Position numbers and translations under genes: made by a program
The notes under the pieces: generated by a model
What the model saw: the letters and a program-made list of their open reading frames with translations, nothing else
Database searches by the model: none
Told to the model about the DNA's origin: nothing
Shown here: positions 1 through 8,899 of the stretch, piece by piece
Layout of the letters: each line of letters begins with the position of its first letter
Numbering within the stretch: the first letter of the stretch is position 1
NCBI RefSeq assembly: GCF_026391055.1
Contig: NZ_JAPLET010000015.1
Span: 643,832 to 707,831 of the forward strand
Reading direction: 5' to 3'
From: Spirosoma sp.
GTDB taxonomy: Bacteria > Bacteroidota > Bacteroidia > Cytophagales > Spirosomataceae
Length of the DNA stretch: 64,000 bases

Positions 1-1482
1 CTGCCCAACGGCGACGCCCGGCTGGCTTTCGTAGTGCGGCAGGAAAAAGCCGCTATTACAGCCCACATCAATTATTTTCAGGCCCTGCGCATCCAGCGCC
101 AGCGTCGCAGTGAGGTAGAGTATCACCTTACTGTCAAGAAATCCTGCCAGGAACGGCTGTCCATTCTTGAGGAACTAGTCTTTGAGCCAATCACCGAAAA
201 GTCCGATTATGTAGCGGCTATCATCGGGCAGTCGAACGTACATCTGCTCTATCAGCCCGTTTTGCGTACCTGCTGGGAAGACTGCCTGCTCGAACTGGTT
301 GAGACGAGTAAACGAGGGCCGCACTCCGCCCGCCATAATGCCGATGTGTACCGGGCCGCTGAAGATGAAGCCTTCCTGAGCGAAGTAATCCGGCTCGCCG
401 ACGACCCTACCCTTGGCGACCGACGACTGAACGACTACACTGCCGAAGAGCCGGAAGCCGAATACGAAACCGAACCGGAGCTAAACAACCAGCCCCACAA
501 CCTCATCCTGTATGGACCGCCGGGAACGGGCAAAACCTTTGCGTTGCAGCCCTATCTGCGCGAAACAAGCGACCGTGCCAGCCTCATTACCTTCCACCCG
601 GCCTATAGCTATGAAGAGTTTGTGGAGGGCATTCGCCCGGAGGTGATCAACGGGCAGATCAGCTACCGGATTCGGAAGGGTATTTTTTATAAAGCCTGTA
701 TGTCGGCCATTCAACAGGCCGGGTATGCTACGCTGGCCGACTGCCTGAACGATTCGGCAGAGACCCGCCAGCAGAAGCTAAAAAAAGCTCCTCCGCATTA
801 TTTGCTCATTGATGAGATCAACCGGGCCAATGTCGCCAGCGTGTTCGGCGATTTGATCACCCTGCTCGAAACCGACAAACGGCTGGGCGCCGAAAATGAA
901 CTCTGGCTGACGTTGCCGTACTCACAAGAACGGTTTGGCGTACCGTCGAACCTGTTCGTGGTGGCCACTATGAACACCACCGACAAGTCGATTGCGCTGC
1001 TTGATATTGCCCTGCGCCGTCGGTTTTCATTTCGGGAGGTGGTGCCCGACCCCAGCGTTTTGGGTGTTGTTGACGGTGTCGATCTGGCCCAATTACTACG
1101 AACAATAAACGAACGCATCGAGTATCTGCTCGACCGCGACCACCAGATTGGACACGCCTACCTGACCAGTATCGAAACGTATGCTGACCTTTGTACGGCC
1201 TTTCGCGATCGCATTATTCCGCTGTTGCAGGAGTATTTCTTCAACGACTGGGCCAAAATTCAGTTAGTGTTAGGAGACAACGCTGCCTGGGGCAAAGACC
1301 CCGACCTGCGTTTGGTTCGGGTCAAAAAAAAATACACATCGGCAGCCGCCGGCAAACTGTTCGGCGAATTGCCCGACTTTATCGACGAGGTCGTTACCTA
1401 CGAACTTAACCCCCACTTACAGCAGGGCGAGGTTGAGCAGATCCCCGCCGATGCCTTTGTGAAGATTTATCAAAAACAGTAA
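1..1482 (+). CDS. McrB-type AAA+ ATPase, 5' end outside the window
   Basis: The reading frame is open from base 1, so the start lies upstream and only the last 493 residues are seen. Counting from the GTG at 34, Walker A GPPGTGKT is at residues 161-168, Walker B LLIDEINR near 257, and a sensor/arginine-finger region with ATMNTTDKS and LRRRF near 310-330. This combination is typical of the McrB/5-methylcytosine restriction AAA+ clade, which uses GTP or ATP to drive DNA translocation with a McrC nuclease partner. The roughly 150 residues before Walker A match no domain I recognise. A terminator follows directly and the next gene is a dehydrogenase, so no mcrC lies downstream; a partner could lie upstream. 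Family assignment is firm. A role in restriction is inference. Confidence 0.8.
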   Translation: MPNGDARLAFVVRQEKAAITAHINYFQALRIQRQRRSEVEYHLTVKKSCQERLSILEELVFEPITEKSDYVAAIIGQSNVHLLYQPVLRTCWEDCLLELVETSKRGPHSARHNADVYRAAEDEAFLSEVIRLADDPTLGDRRLNDYTAEEPEAEYETEPELNNQPHNLILYGPPGTGKTFALQPYLRETSDRASLITFHPAYSYEEFVEGIRPEVINGQISYRIRKGIFYKACMSAIQQAGYATLADCLNDSAETRQQKLKKAPPHYLLIDEINRANVASVFGDLITLLETDKRLGAENELWLTLPYSQERFGVPSNLFVVATMNTTDKSIALLDIALRRRFSFREVVPDPSVLGVVDGVDLAQLLRTINERIEYLLDRDHQIGHAYLTSIETYADLCTAFRDRIIPLLQEYFFNDWAKIQLVLGDNAAWGKDPDLRLVRVKKKYTSAAAGKLFGELPDFIDEVVTYELNPHLQQGEVEQIPADAFVKIYQKQ

Positions 1483-1486
1483 GTAT

Positions 1487-1508
1487 AGCGGGCGGGAGCC
1501 CGCTTTTT
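1487..1508 (+). terminator. Terminator after the McrB-like gene
   Basis: AGCGGGC, a four-base loop, GCCCGCT and a run of five T. A second small hairpin (AACTGG/CCAGTT, 1511-1527) follows at once. It closes the transcription unit before the dehydrogenase gene. Confidence 0.75.
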
Positions 1509-1580
1509 ATAACTGGCAAAACCAGTTTATGTACCAAATGCGGGTTTCCATGGCAACAGCCGATCACCCGCTCTACTACT

Positions 1581-2612
1581 ATGAAAGCACTCGTTCTTAC
1601 AGAATACAATCAGTTTGATTTACAGGATGTGCCCAAGCCTTCTATCCGTCCCAACGAGGTGCTGGTGCGCGTGCAGGCCGTGGGTATTTGCGGCTCCGAC
1701 GTACACGGTATGGATGGCAGCAGTGGCCGACGTATTCCGCCCATTGTGATGGGACACGAAGCCAGCGGCATTATTGCCGAAGTAGGCAGCGAGGTAAAAA
1801 ACTGGGCTACCGGCGACCGCGTCACCTTTGACTCGACGGTGTACGTACTCGACGACTGGTACAGCCGCCGGGGACAATACAACCTGAGCGATGGCCGCGA
1901 AGTCGTAGGCGTATCGACACCCGATTTCAAACGAAATGGTGCCTTTGCCGAGTACGTGGCCATACCCCAGCATATTTTGTATGCCGTTCCCGATAATGTT
2001 AGTTTCACCCAGGCTGCGCTGGTCGAGCCGGTAGCCGTGGCATTGCATGCCGTTAACCTGACGCCCATTCAGGTCAATGATTCGGCTGTGGTTGTCGGGT
2101 CGGGTATGATTGGCCTGTTCGTTATTCAGGTGCTGAAACTGGCGGGCTGCGGTACCATCATCGCTATCGACCTGGACGATGATCGACTCGCATTAGCTCA
2201 AAAACTCGGAGCAACCCACATTATTAACGCGAAAAGTGGCGACGTGGCCAAACAGGTGCAGGACCTGACGCACGGACGTGGAGCCGACGTTTCCTTTGAA
2301 GTTGTAGGGGCCGGTCCAACCGTCAAAACCGCTATCGACTGCGTTCGGAAAGGAGCCACAGTAACGCTGGTCGGGAATCTGGCACCAACCGTTGAGATGC
2401 CCTTACAGGCCATTGTAACCCGGCAGCTGCGGCTTCAGGGTTCCTGCGCCATCAACGGCGAATACGAAGCGGCCCTGGCCTTGATCTCGTCCGGACGCGT
2501 TAATGTCGAAGCTATTCTAAGCGCCGAAGTGCCGCTGGAGGAAGGGGCCGACTGGTTCAAACGACTTTACAACAAAGAGAAAGGCTTGATAAAGGTGGTG
2601 CTGAAACCGTAG
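1581..2612 (+). CDS. Zinc-type medium-chain dehydrogenase lacking the structural-zinc cysteines
   Basis: A 343-residue NAD(P)-dependent alcohol/polyol dehydrogenase of the threonine/sorbitol dehydrogenase branch. Catalytic-zinc ligands are in place: C37 in GICGSD, H59-E60 in GHE and E149 in VEPVAVALHA. The Rossmann motif GSGMIG is at 173-178. The structural-zinc lobe, normally C-x2-C-x2-C-x7-C, keeps its spacing, but all four ligands are replaced by V89, D92, S95 and S103, and the surrounding sequence (GQYNLSDGREVVGVS) is otherwise family-like. The ATG at 1581 begins the usual family start, MKALVLTEYN. The Gfo/Idh/MocA gene at 3003 lies on the same strand, and the two may share a sugar or polyol pathway. 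Substrate is not predictable. Confidence 0.85.
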   Translation: MKALVLTEYNQFDLQDVPKPSIRPNEVLVRVQAVGICGSDVHGMDGSSGRRIPPIVMGHEASGIIAEVGSEVKNWATGDRVTFDSTVYVLDDWYSRRGQYNLSDGREVVGVSTPDFKRNGAFAEYVAIPQHILYAVPDNVSFTQAALVEPVAVALHAVNLTPIQVNDSAVVVGSGMIGLFVIQVLKLAGCGTIIAIDLDDDRLALAQKLGATHIINAKSGDVAKQVQDLTHGRGADVSFEVVGAGPTVKTAIDCVRKGATVTLVGNLAPTVEMPLQAIVTRQLRLQGSCAINGEYEAALALISSGRVNVEAILSAEVPLEEGADWFKRLYNKEKGLIKVVLKP

Positions 2613-3002
2613 GAAATCAATTAGCCGCTTCATATTGCCTTACGGAATATCCATTACTCAATTCGAGGACAGTATCGGTTAGCTGAAGGATAGTCTCCAG
2701 TTTAGTTGTCACAAAAAAGAAGAGGGGGTATAAATTTCGGGCTGCCCGTCCGGTCGATATTTCCTTGTGTAATAGGCAGCGGTATCTGGGGTCTGCCAAA
2801 CGTTGCTATCCCGTTTACAAGTTTGGATGAGGTGCTACTGATTGTACAGCAAATCGGGCGGGCTGTCTGGTGTGTTTTCTGGCATGAACCGGAAATGATC
2901 GCTGTTAACAGTGCGCTTACCGCCTATGTTTCATATAATTAAATTTTCGTTTGAGTAGGAGACCTACCAAAAACGCATTTCGTTGGAAGACGTTTTAAAA
3001 CT
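2613..3002. other. 390-bp intergenic stretch, no supported gene
   Basis: Short frames exist on both strands (the longest plus-strand one runs 2706-2942), but none has a recognisable domain, a convincing start or a promoter. The composition resembles coding DNA, so a decayed gene is possible. A weak -7-like TATGTTTC near 2928 may serve the oxidoreductase at 3003. Confidence 0.4.
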
Positions 3003-4079
3003 ATGCCTGAACCCATACGCATTGCCATTATTGGCCCCGGCAAAGTGGCGCATCTGCACGCCAAAGCCGCTCTGGAAATACCTAACGCCGAACTGGTCGC
3101 CGTTTACGGTCGAACCTATCAGAAAGCGGAAGACTTCGCTAATCAGTACGGCATTCGTGCCTATAGCGATGTCTACGACATGGTCGACCGGGAGAACGTC
3201 GACCTTTGTCTGGTCTGCACCACCCACCCCGGCCACCGGGAGCCAACGGTAGCGGCCTTGAATGCCGGTTCGCACGTACTGGTGGAGAAACCGCTGGCAT
3301 CGTCGCTCGAAGATTGCGATGCAATGCTGGAAGCCGCCAAACGCAACAACCGGCACCTGGGCGTTATCAGCCAACGGCGGTTTTATGCCCCCAGCCAGCG
3401 TATTCGGGAAGCGATCGATTCAGGAAAAATAGGAAAGCCGGTACTCGGCACGGTTCAGATGCTCGGCTGGCGGGATGAAAACTACTACAAGAGTGACGCC
3501 TGGCGCGGCACCTGGGCCGACGAAGGGGGAGGAGTACTAGTCAACCAGTCGCCCCACCAACTGGATTTACTGCTCTGGTACATGGGCGAAGTCGACGAAG
3601 TCTTTGGTGTCTGGCGTAACCTTAACCACCCCTATATTGAGGTCGATGATACGGCACTGGCCATTGTCAAATTTAAGAATGGTGGACTGGGCAACATCAT
3701 CGTCAGTAACTCGCAGAAGCCGGGAATTTTCGGGAAAGTACACGTACACGGCCAGAATGGTGCATCGGTAGGTGTTCAGACCGATGGTGGAGCCCTGTTT
3801 ATTGCCGGTATGTCGAGCATTACCGACCCGCCGGTCAATGACCTCTGGACGGTGCCCGGCGAAGAAACCCAATTAGCTAAGTTTATCGAAGAAGATACCG
3901 CCTTCTTCAACACCATCGACGCTACTGTCTACTACTTCGGTCTGCAAATCGCCGAGTTCTGCGACGCCATCCAGGAAGGTCGTGCCCCCGCTGTAACGGG
4001 CGAAGAAGGCCGTAACGTAGTCGCTCTTTTTCAGGCTATCTACGAATCGACACGAACGGGATTGCCGGTTAAGTTATAA
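3003..4079 (+). CDS. Gfo/Idh/MocA-family oxidoreductase
   Basis: A 358-residue NAD(P)-dependent oxidoreductase that probably acts on a sugar, inositol or aminosugar. The N-terminal Rossmann motif GPGKVAHLHA is at about 11-20, and the family's EKP motif, which supplies the catalytic lysine, is at 95-97. The C-terminal alpha/beta domain contains GGGVLVNQSPHQLDLLLW, the usual conserved histidine region. No signal peptide is seen, so it is probably cytoplasmic. The length is normal. It follows the zinc-type dehydrogenase after 390 bp and converges on susD. Substrate unknown. Confidence 0.9.
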   Translation: MPEPIRIAIIGPGKVAHLHAKAALEIPNAELVAVYGRTYQKAEDFANQYGIRAYSDVYDMVDRENVDLCLVCTTHPGHREPTVAALNAGSHVLVEKPLASSLEDCDAMLEAAKRNNRHLGVISQRRFYAPSQRIREAIDSGKIGKPVLGTVQMLGWRDENYYKSDAWRGTWADEGGGVLVNQSPHQLDLLLWYMGEVDEVFGVWRNLNHPYIEVDDTALAIVKFKNGGLGNIIVSNSQKPGIFGKVHVHGQNGASVGVQTDGGALFIAGMSSITDPPVNDLWTVPGEETQLAKFIEEDTAFFNTIDATVYYFGLQIAEFCDAIQEGRAPAVTGEEGRNVVALFQAIYESTRTGLPVKL

Positions 4080-4140
4080 AAAAGGAGCAAAGGGATGAAA
4101 GGGACTTCTTCAACATCCCTCTCTTCCCTTTACTCCTTTT
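4080..4140. terminator. Bidirectional purine/pyrimidine hairpin between convergent genes
   Basis: The arms 4080-4104 and 4116-4140 pair at 22 of 25 positions around an 11-base loop. One arm is almost all purine (AAAAGGAGCAAAGGGA...) and the other almost all pyrimidine. A T-run on either strand lets it stop both the oxidoreductase and susD transcripts. Confidence 0.7.
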
Positions 4141-4143
4141 AGG

Positions 4144-5454
4144 TTAAATCGCCGGATCGCCGGGTGTATTGGTGTTGTTATTACGCTCCGTCAGCGGGTA
4201 GGGGAAAAAGTTTCGGTTGCGCTCGGCACCCGTTGCTCCTGGCCCCGGCCGATTAAACCGGCGGCTGTCTTCCAGTCGGAAACCCTGATAGGCTAATTCA
4301 ATCTGGCGATTTCGGTAAATCTCTGCCAGAATGGCATCGGCCGTTTGCGCACCTGCATAAGCGGGCAAGGCCGCGCCCAAACCAAATGCATCCTGAGTCG
4401 CTGTTTTTGTCAGTACCTTGTTCAAGGACGCTACGGCATTGACCAGATCACCTTTACGAGCGTAGGCTTCCGCCTGAATCAACAGGATTTCACCCGGCAG
4501 ATAAACGGGAACGGCCGCATTGTTGGCGGTATAAAACGCAGTGGCAATTACCGGCGCTACAGCCGTGTTGGTGCTCGGCTTTGTCAGGAACGCAATTCGC
4601 TTATCGGCTGCATCGGGAGCCAGTGTCGCTGGCAGACCCAGATTGGCATTGGTTGGCTGAAACACGTTCAGGTTTCCGAAGGTATATTCGAACAGCGGGT
4701 TGCGGGTGTTGTCGTCAAAGTTAAAGACCGATCTTTTGGTTAGATCCACCTTAGCGGCAGCCGCCAGCGCCTTATCGTAATCGCCGGAAAACAGCGCATA
4801 CCGTGCAATCAGGGCCTGAATCGTGTTTGGAATGTCTATACCCGTTACGATCTTACCCGTAAAGTCAGCGGAAACGGGTGCGCTGGGCAGTTGTGTTGCG
4901 GCTGTTTCGAGGGTTGAAATAGCTTCCTTGAACACCTGCGCCCGAGTTACAAACGGCACGTTCGTACCCGTTGTAACCGGCGACTGCTCGAAAAACATAC
5001 CGAGTGTCCCTAATGACAACGCTCGGAAAATTGACGCATAACCGATAATGCCGCTCTTTGTACCGGCATCGGACACAACGCCCGTATTAGCCAGAATCAG
5101 TTCGGCATTGGACCGTACCAGATGGCTCTGCGTCCACAGATTCCGCACCACACTGTTAATGTTACTCACGTTACCGGCACCGGTCGCAAGGTTGGCTTCG
5201 TCGAGGTTACCCACGTTTAGGACTGCTTGTTCACGGGTAGTTAGGCCCGCTCCTGCGGTGCTGGCATACAGTACACTCAACGCGCCCCCGGTGGTATAAC
5301 GGTACTGCAGCCCGTTGGCGAGGGTCATCAGACCATCCGGCGAGCTAACCGCCTGCGACTGGCTGATGGTACTGGGGTTCAGGTACTCCTTATTACAGGC
5401 AGCCTGCGTCAGCAGAAGGCCCGTGAGAAGAATGGGAATGACTATTTTTTTCAT
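4144..5454 (-). CDS. RagB/SusD-family nutrient-binding outer-membrane lipoprotein
   Basis: 436 residues. SusD proteins form a surface lid over the SusC TonB-dependent channel and bind the nutrient before import. The start at 5454 is preferred over an upstream in-frame start at 5502 because it gives a clean lipoprotein signal (MKKIVIPILLTGLLLTQAAC, lipidated C20). The C-terminal SusD hallmarks are present: RNRQIELAYQGFRLEDSRRF and a final segment with FFPYPLTERNNN. It is the second gene of a susC-susD pair (99-bp gap). The divergent exported dipeptidyl peptidase IV suggests a peptide or protein-derived substrate rather than a glycan; no glycoside hydrolase is nearby. Confidence 0.92.
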   Translation of the reverse strand: MKKIVIPILLTGLLLTQAACNKEYLNPSTISQSQAVSSPDGLMTLANGLQYRYTTGGALSVLYASTAGAGLTTREQAVLNVGNLDEANLATGAGNVSNINSVVRNLWTQSHLVRSNAELILANTGVVSDAGTKSGIIGYASIFRALSLGTLGMFFEQSPVTTGTNVPFVTRAQVFKEAISTLETAATQLPSAPVSADFTGKIVTGIDIPNTIQALIARYALFSGDYDKALAAAAKVDLTKRSVFNFDDNTRNPLFEYTFGNLNVFQPTNANLGLPATLAPDAADKRIAFLTKPSTNTAVAPVIATAFYTANNAAVPVYLPGEILLIQAEAYARKGDLVNAVASLNKVLTKTATQDAFGLGAALPAYAGAQTADAILAEIYRNRQIELAYQGFRLEDSRRFNRPGPGATGAERNRNFFPYPLTERNNNTNTPGDPAI

Positions 5455-5553
5455 AGTTATAAATGATAAGCGATCAGTCGGCGAGGAATACGTGTAAGAC
5501 ATATCAGTTACTGACAGACGGCATTAATTACACTCACTGACTCATCAACTAAA

Positions 5554-8500
5554 TTAAAATGTCGCTGATAGTTTAAGCTGGTAGGTACGTGGAATAGGAA
5601 CGTTTCCGAAGTCGATGCCGCGTAACAGGTCGTTGTTGCCACCCGCGTTGGTTTCCGGATCGAAGCCCGTGTATTTATCCCACGAATACAGGTTGCGGCC
5701 TACCGCTGATACCGTTAACCGGCTGATCGACTTGATAAGGGTTGGCAGCGTATAGCTGAGCGATACTTCGCGCAGTTTGGTGTACGAACCCGGATCGACC
5801 CGGAACTCCTGCGTGTTGTAAATACCGAAGATATAACCCCGCTTCAGCGTTCCCCGCAGCTCCTGTTCGGCAAAGTCGCCCAGACCTACACCCTGCCGGG
5901 TCCGTTTGTCGGCGTTGAACACATCGACACCCTGAACCATATCCAGCAGTACGTGCAAATTCAGTTTTTTATACGACAGATTGGTGCTGAAGGAGCCCGT
6001 CCATTTTGGGTTCGGGTTGCCGATAATCACGTTGGCTAATGGCTTGGTAACATCGAACGATCCATCCAAATTACGGGCAGGTACGTAATCAACGGCACCA
6101 TTCGCCTGCGACGAAGCCCGTTCTGACTGTGGGAATCCCGAGGGCGACAACAGCAACGAGCCGTCCGGGTTGCGGGCATAGCCCGTACCGTAGAAAACAC
6201 CCACCGGTTGGCCAACGATCAGGTTAACAGGTGTTCCGGACGCCGAGGAGGCATCGGGGTTGATGATGGGCAGACCACCCAGATCAAGAACTTTGTTCCG
6301 GTTGTGGTTGTAAATAAAGGTCACATCCCAGTTCAGGTCTTTTGTTTTGATGGGTGTCGCGTCCAGCACAATTTCAAACCCTTTGTTCTCCATCGAACCC
6401 ACGTTGTTCACGATGCTGGTACCGCCCGTGGTGGGGGCCAGTGTCCGGTTCACGACCAGGTTGGTGATTTTCTGGTTGTAAGCCGTTACGCCCAGACCAA
6501 TCCGGCCATTCAGGAATGACAGGTCGACACCACCTTCCAGTTCGGCCATGCGTTCGGGCTGCACATCGGGGTTGGCGAGCTGCGTACCGGGTACCACCGT
6601 GTTCTTACCCAGGAAACCCACCGGGCTGAACTGGTAAAAACGGGCATACGAACCAATACCCGACAGGTTACCGGCTTCGCCGTAGCTAGCCCGTAGTTTC
6701 AGGCTGTTGAAGGCATTGCTGAACGACAGATTTTTCCAGAAATCAAGATCCGACACGATGAACGAGCCGCTCACTTTAGGATAATATTGGTTGGTCTGCG
6801 TTGGTGAGAATTTCGACGACTGGTCGCGACGGACGGCACCCGTAACAAAGGCCAGATTTTTATAGCCGAGCGTAGCCTGTGCAAACAAACCACTCAGGCT
6901 AAAGCGGTCCAGATCGTATCGGACAGCGTAAGTGGTGTTGCTTGCTCCGCTGACCGTTTCGATAAACGGCGACAGGTTCTGGCCGCTATTAACCGAGTAA
7001 TCGGCCTGATAATACTGGTAGCTATAGCCGATGGCCGCGTTCAGTTTGAACTTCTCGCTGAACTGGTTTTCGTACTGAGCGTTCAGGTCGTTATTGAATT
7101 GCAGTACCTGGTTGGTCGCCGTGGCCGCAAATCCAAACGGATAGCGGGCCGCTGGCAGACCCGAAACCGCCTGATACGGATAAGGCCGGATGTAGTTTTT
7201 TCCGAACTGCGAATAGGCATCGACACCCACGATGTAGTCGATGGTCAGACCTTTCAATGGCGTCAGGTTCAGCTGAAGGCTATTGATTGTCCGGCTCACC
7301 GACTGCGAAAACTTCATATCTTCGATGGTCGAGAGTGGGTTTACGCGCGTTGGTTCAACAGCCTGTAAGTTACCGGCGGCATCGCGCTTTGTGATGTCGT
7401 AGATGTTGTTGGTGATGTTGACCGAGTTGATGGGGCTGTAGAATACGTTACCGTTGGCCTTCTCGTTAGAGAGGCTATTCGAATAGCTGATACCCACCGA
7501 AATCTTGGCCCAGTTAGCCAGTCGCTGATCGACACGAGCGCGGAGGTTATACCGGGTAAAATCCGTGTCCTTGATAATGCCCTGATTTTTGAGGTAGCCA
7601 AACGACACATAATACTGCGTGTTGTCGCGTCCGCCCGAGATCGACAGATTATTGTCGGTGCCGTAGCCCGTCCGGAAAATCTGGTCGAAATAGTTATACC
7701 GCTGAACATCGACGAGGTTGGTCGCCAGTAGGTTATTGGTTCCGTCGCGGTAAATACTGGTTGTGGTTGTCCCCGGATTAGCTGCTATCTGAGCCGCCGA
7801 AATAACTCCGATGGGATACAGCCGAAGCGACGCAAACCCAAACTGCTTGCCATAGGTATTCACGGGAACCCCTTTCCGCAGTTCGTTGATGTTGAACGAC
7901 GTGGTAAAGCTAACCTGCGCCTTGCCACTCTGGCCGCGCTTAGTGGTAATGATCACCACACCATTGGCCGCCCGTGAACCATATTGAGCAGCCGCAGCCG
8001 CGCCGTTCACGACGTTGATGGTCGCAATGTCGTCCGGGTTAATATCCGACAGTCGGTTCTGGCCAACGTTGGCGTTGCCCACATCATTGGATAGTGCCAG
8101 TTGCGATACGTTGGTGCTGGCGTTACTCACAATCACCCCGTCTACAACGTAGAGTGGGTCCGATGAGCCGACCAGTGATTTGATACCGCGCAGACGGATG
8201 CTGATACCCCCCGCTGGATCGCCGGAGTTCTGCGTGATCTGTGCGCCCGGCACTTTACCCTGTAAGGAATTGATCAGGTTACCCGAGCCGCTCTGGGTTA
8301 AATCAGCTGCTTTAATGGTGCTGATGGCATTGCCTAACTCGCGTTTGGGAGCCGACAGCGTGGAGCCTGTAACCACCACTTCGTCGAGGTTTGTTGCAGC
8401 CGCCACAAGTTGCGCGTTCACGGTTACTTCATCGGCATTGCCCAATGTAACATTCTGGCGCAGGGTTTCATAACCGATCGACGTAAAGGCAAGGATGATC

Positions 8501-8742
8501 GGACCAGCCTTGAGAGTAACCGGAAGCGTGTAGTTGCCTTCAGCATCGGTGGTCGTACCAACTGTAGTGCCAACAAGGACAACCGTCGTGCCAGGAATAG
8601 CCAGTTTTTCAGGATCGGTAACCCGTCCTTTCAATGTGTATCGAGTGCTCTGCGCAAAAACATTCGTACAAAGCAGCAAGGTTAGCCCCAGCATCCATAA
8701 GCAATGCATGTGTCGGCCAACAAGAAAGTACTTGTTTGTCAT
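5554..8742 (-). CDS. SusC/RagA-family TonB-linked outer-membrane transporter
   Basis: 1062 residues. This is the TonB-dependent beta-barrel partner of the SusD lipoprotein. The start at 8742 (MTNKYFLVG) places a signal peptide ending near NVFAQ; an in-frame start at 8814 would put 24 residues in front of it. The carboxypeptidase-regulatory-like domain spans about 36-115, followed by DEVVVTG and a plug domain with SLQGKVPG and DPLYVVDGV, then the barrel ending RTYQLKLSATF. The gene diverges from the dipeptidyl peptidase IV gene with about 157 bp between the chosen starts. A -7-like TATATTTC on this strand is a weak promoter candidate. Confidence 0.93.
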   Translation of the reverse strand: MTNKYFLVGRHMHCLWMLGLTLLLCTNVFAQSTRYTLKGRVTDPEKLAIPGTTVVLVGTTVGTTTDAEGNYTLPVTLKAGPIILAFTSIGYETLRQNVTLGNADEVTVNAQLVAAATNLDEVVVTGSTLSAPKRELGNAISTIKAADLTQSGSGNLINSLQGKVPGAQITQNSGDPAGGISIRLRGIKSLVGSSDPLYVVDGVIVSNASTNVSQLALSNDVGNANVGQNRLSDINPDDIATINVVNGAAAAAQYGSRAANGVVIITTKRGQSGKAQVSFTTSFNINELRKGVPVNTYGKQFGFASLRLYPIGVISAAQIAANPGTTTTSIYRDGTNNLLATNLVDVQRYNYFDQIFRTGYGTDNNLSISGGRDNTQYYVSFGYLKNQGIIKDTDFTRYNLRARVDQRLANWAKISVGISYSNSLSNEKANGNVFYSPINSVNITNNIYDITKRDAAGNLQAVEPTRVNPLSTIEDMKFSQSVSRTINSLQLNLTPLKGLTIDYIVGVDAYSQFGKNYIRPYPYQAVSGLPAARYPFGFAATATNQVLQFNNDLNAQYENQFSEKFKLNAAIGYSYQYYQADYSVNSGQNLSPFIETVSGASNTTYAVRYDLDRFSLSGLFAQATLGYKNLAFVTGAVRRDQSSKFSPTQTNQYYPKVSGSFIVSDLDFWKNLSFSNAFNSLKLRASYGEAGNLSGIGSYARFYQFSPVGFLGKNTVVPGTQLANPDVQPERMAELEGGVDLSFLNGRIGLGVTAYNQKITNLVVNRTLAPTTGGTSIVNNVGSMENKGFEIVLDATPIKTKDLNWDVTFIYNHNRNKVLDLGGLPIINPDASSASGTPVNLIVGQPVGVFYGTGYARNPDGSLLLSPSGFPQSERASSQANGAVDYVPARNLDGSFDVTKPLANVIIGNPNPKWTGSFSTNLSYKKLNLHVLLDMVQGVDVFNADKRTRQGVGLGDFAEQELRGTLKRGYIFGIYNTQEFRVDPGSYTKLREVSLSYTLPTLIKSISRLTVSAVGRNLYSWDKYTGFDPETNAGGNNDLLRGIDFGNVPIPRTYQLKLSATF

Positions 8743-8865
8743 AGGAGAATAAATTGGTAAATGAATAAACTGGTATTTTGTAAATCGAAATATACTCACA
8801 AAACGAGTTCGCAAGATGTCTTTTGAGGAGCAGCGGTCGCATCAGCATCAAATCCTAAATTTTAG

Positions 8866-8873
8866 TAGCTTTG
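8866..8873 (+). promoter_or_regulatory. -7 promoter element of the dipeptidyl peptidase gene
   Basis: TAGCTTTG matches the Bacteroidota -7 consensus TAnnTTTG. It would start transcription about 20 nt before the ATG at 8900. The in-frame ATG at 8816 lies upstream of it, which supports the 8900 start. No clear -33 element is seen. Confidence 0.6.
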
Positions 8874-8899
8874 ACTCTTTGATAAGTTCTATATACTTC

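Noticed and set aside
2706..2942. 78-codon plus-strand frame
   Set aside because: No domain, no promoter and no sensible start; mentioned only as a possible relic region.
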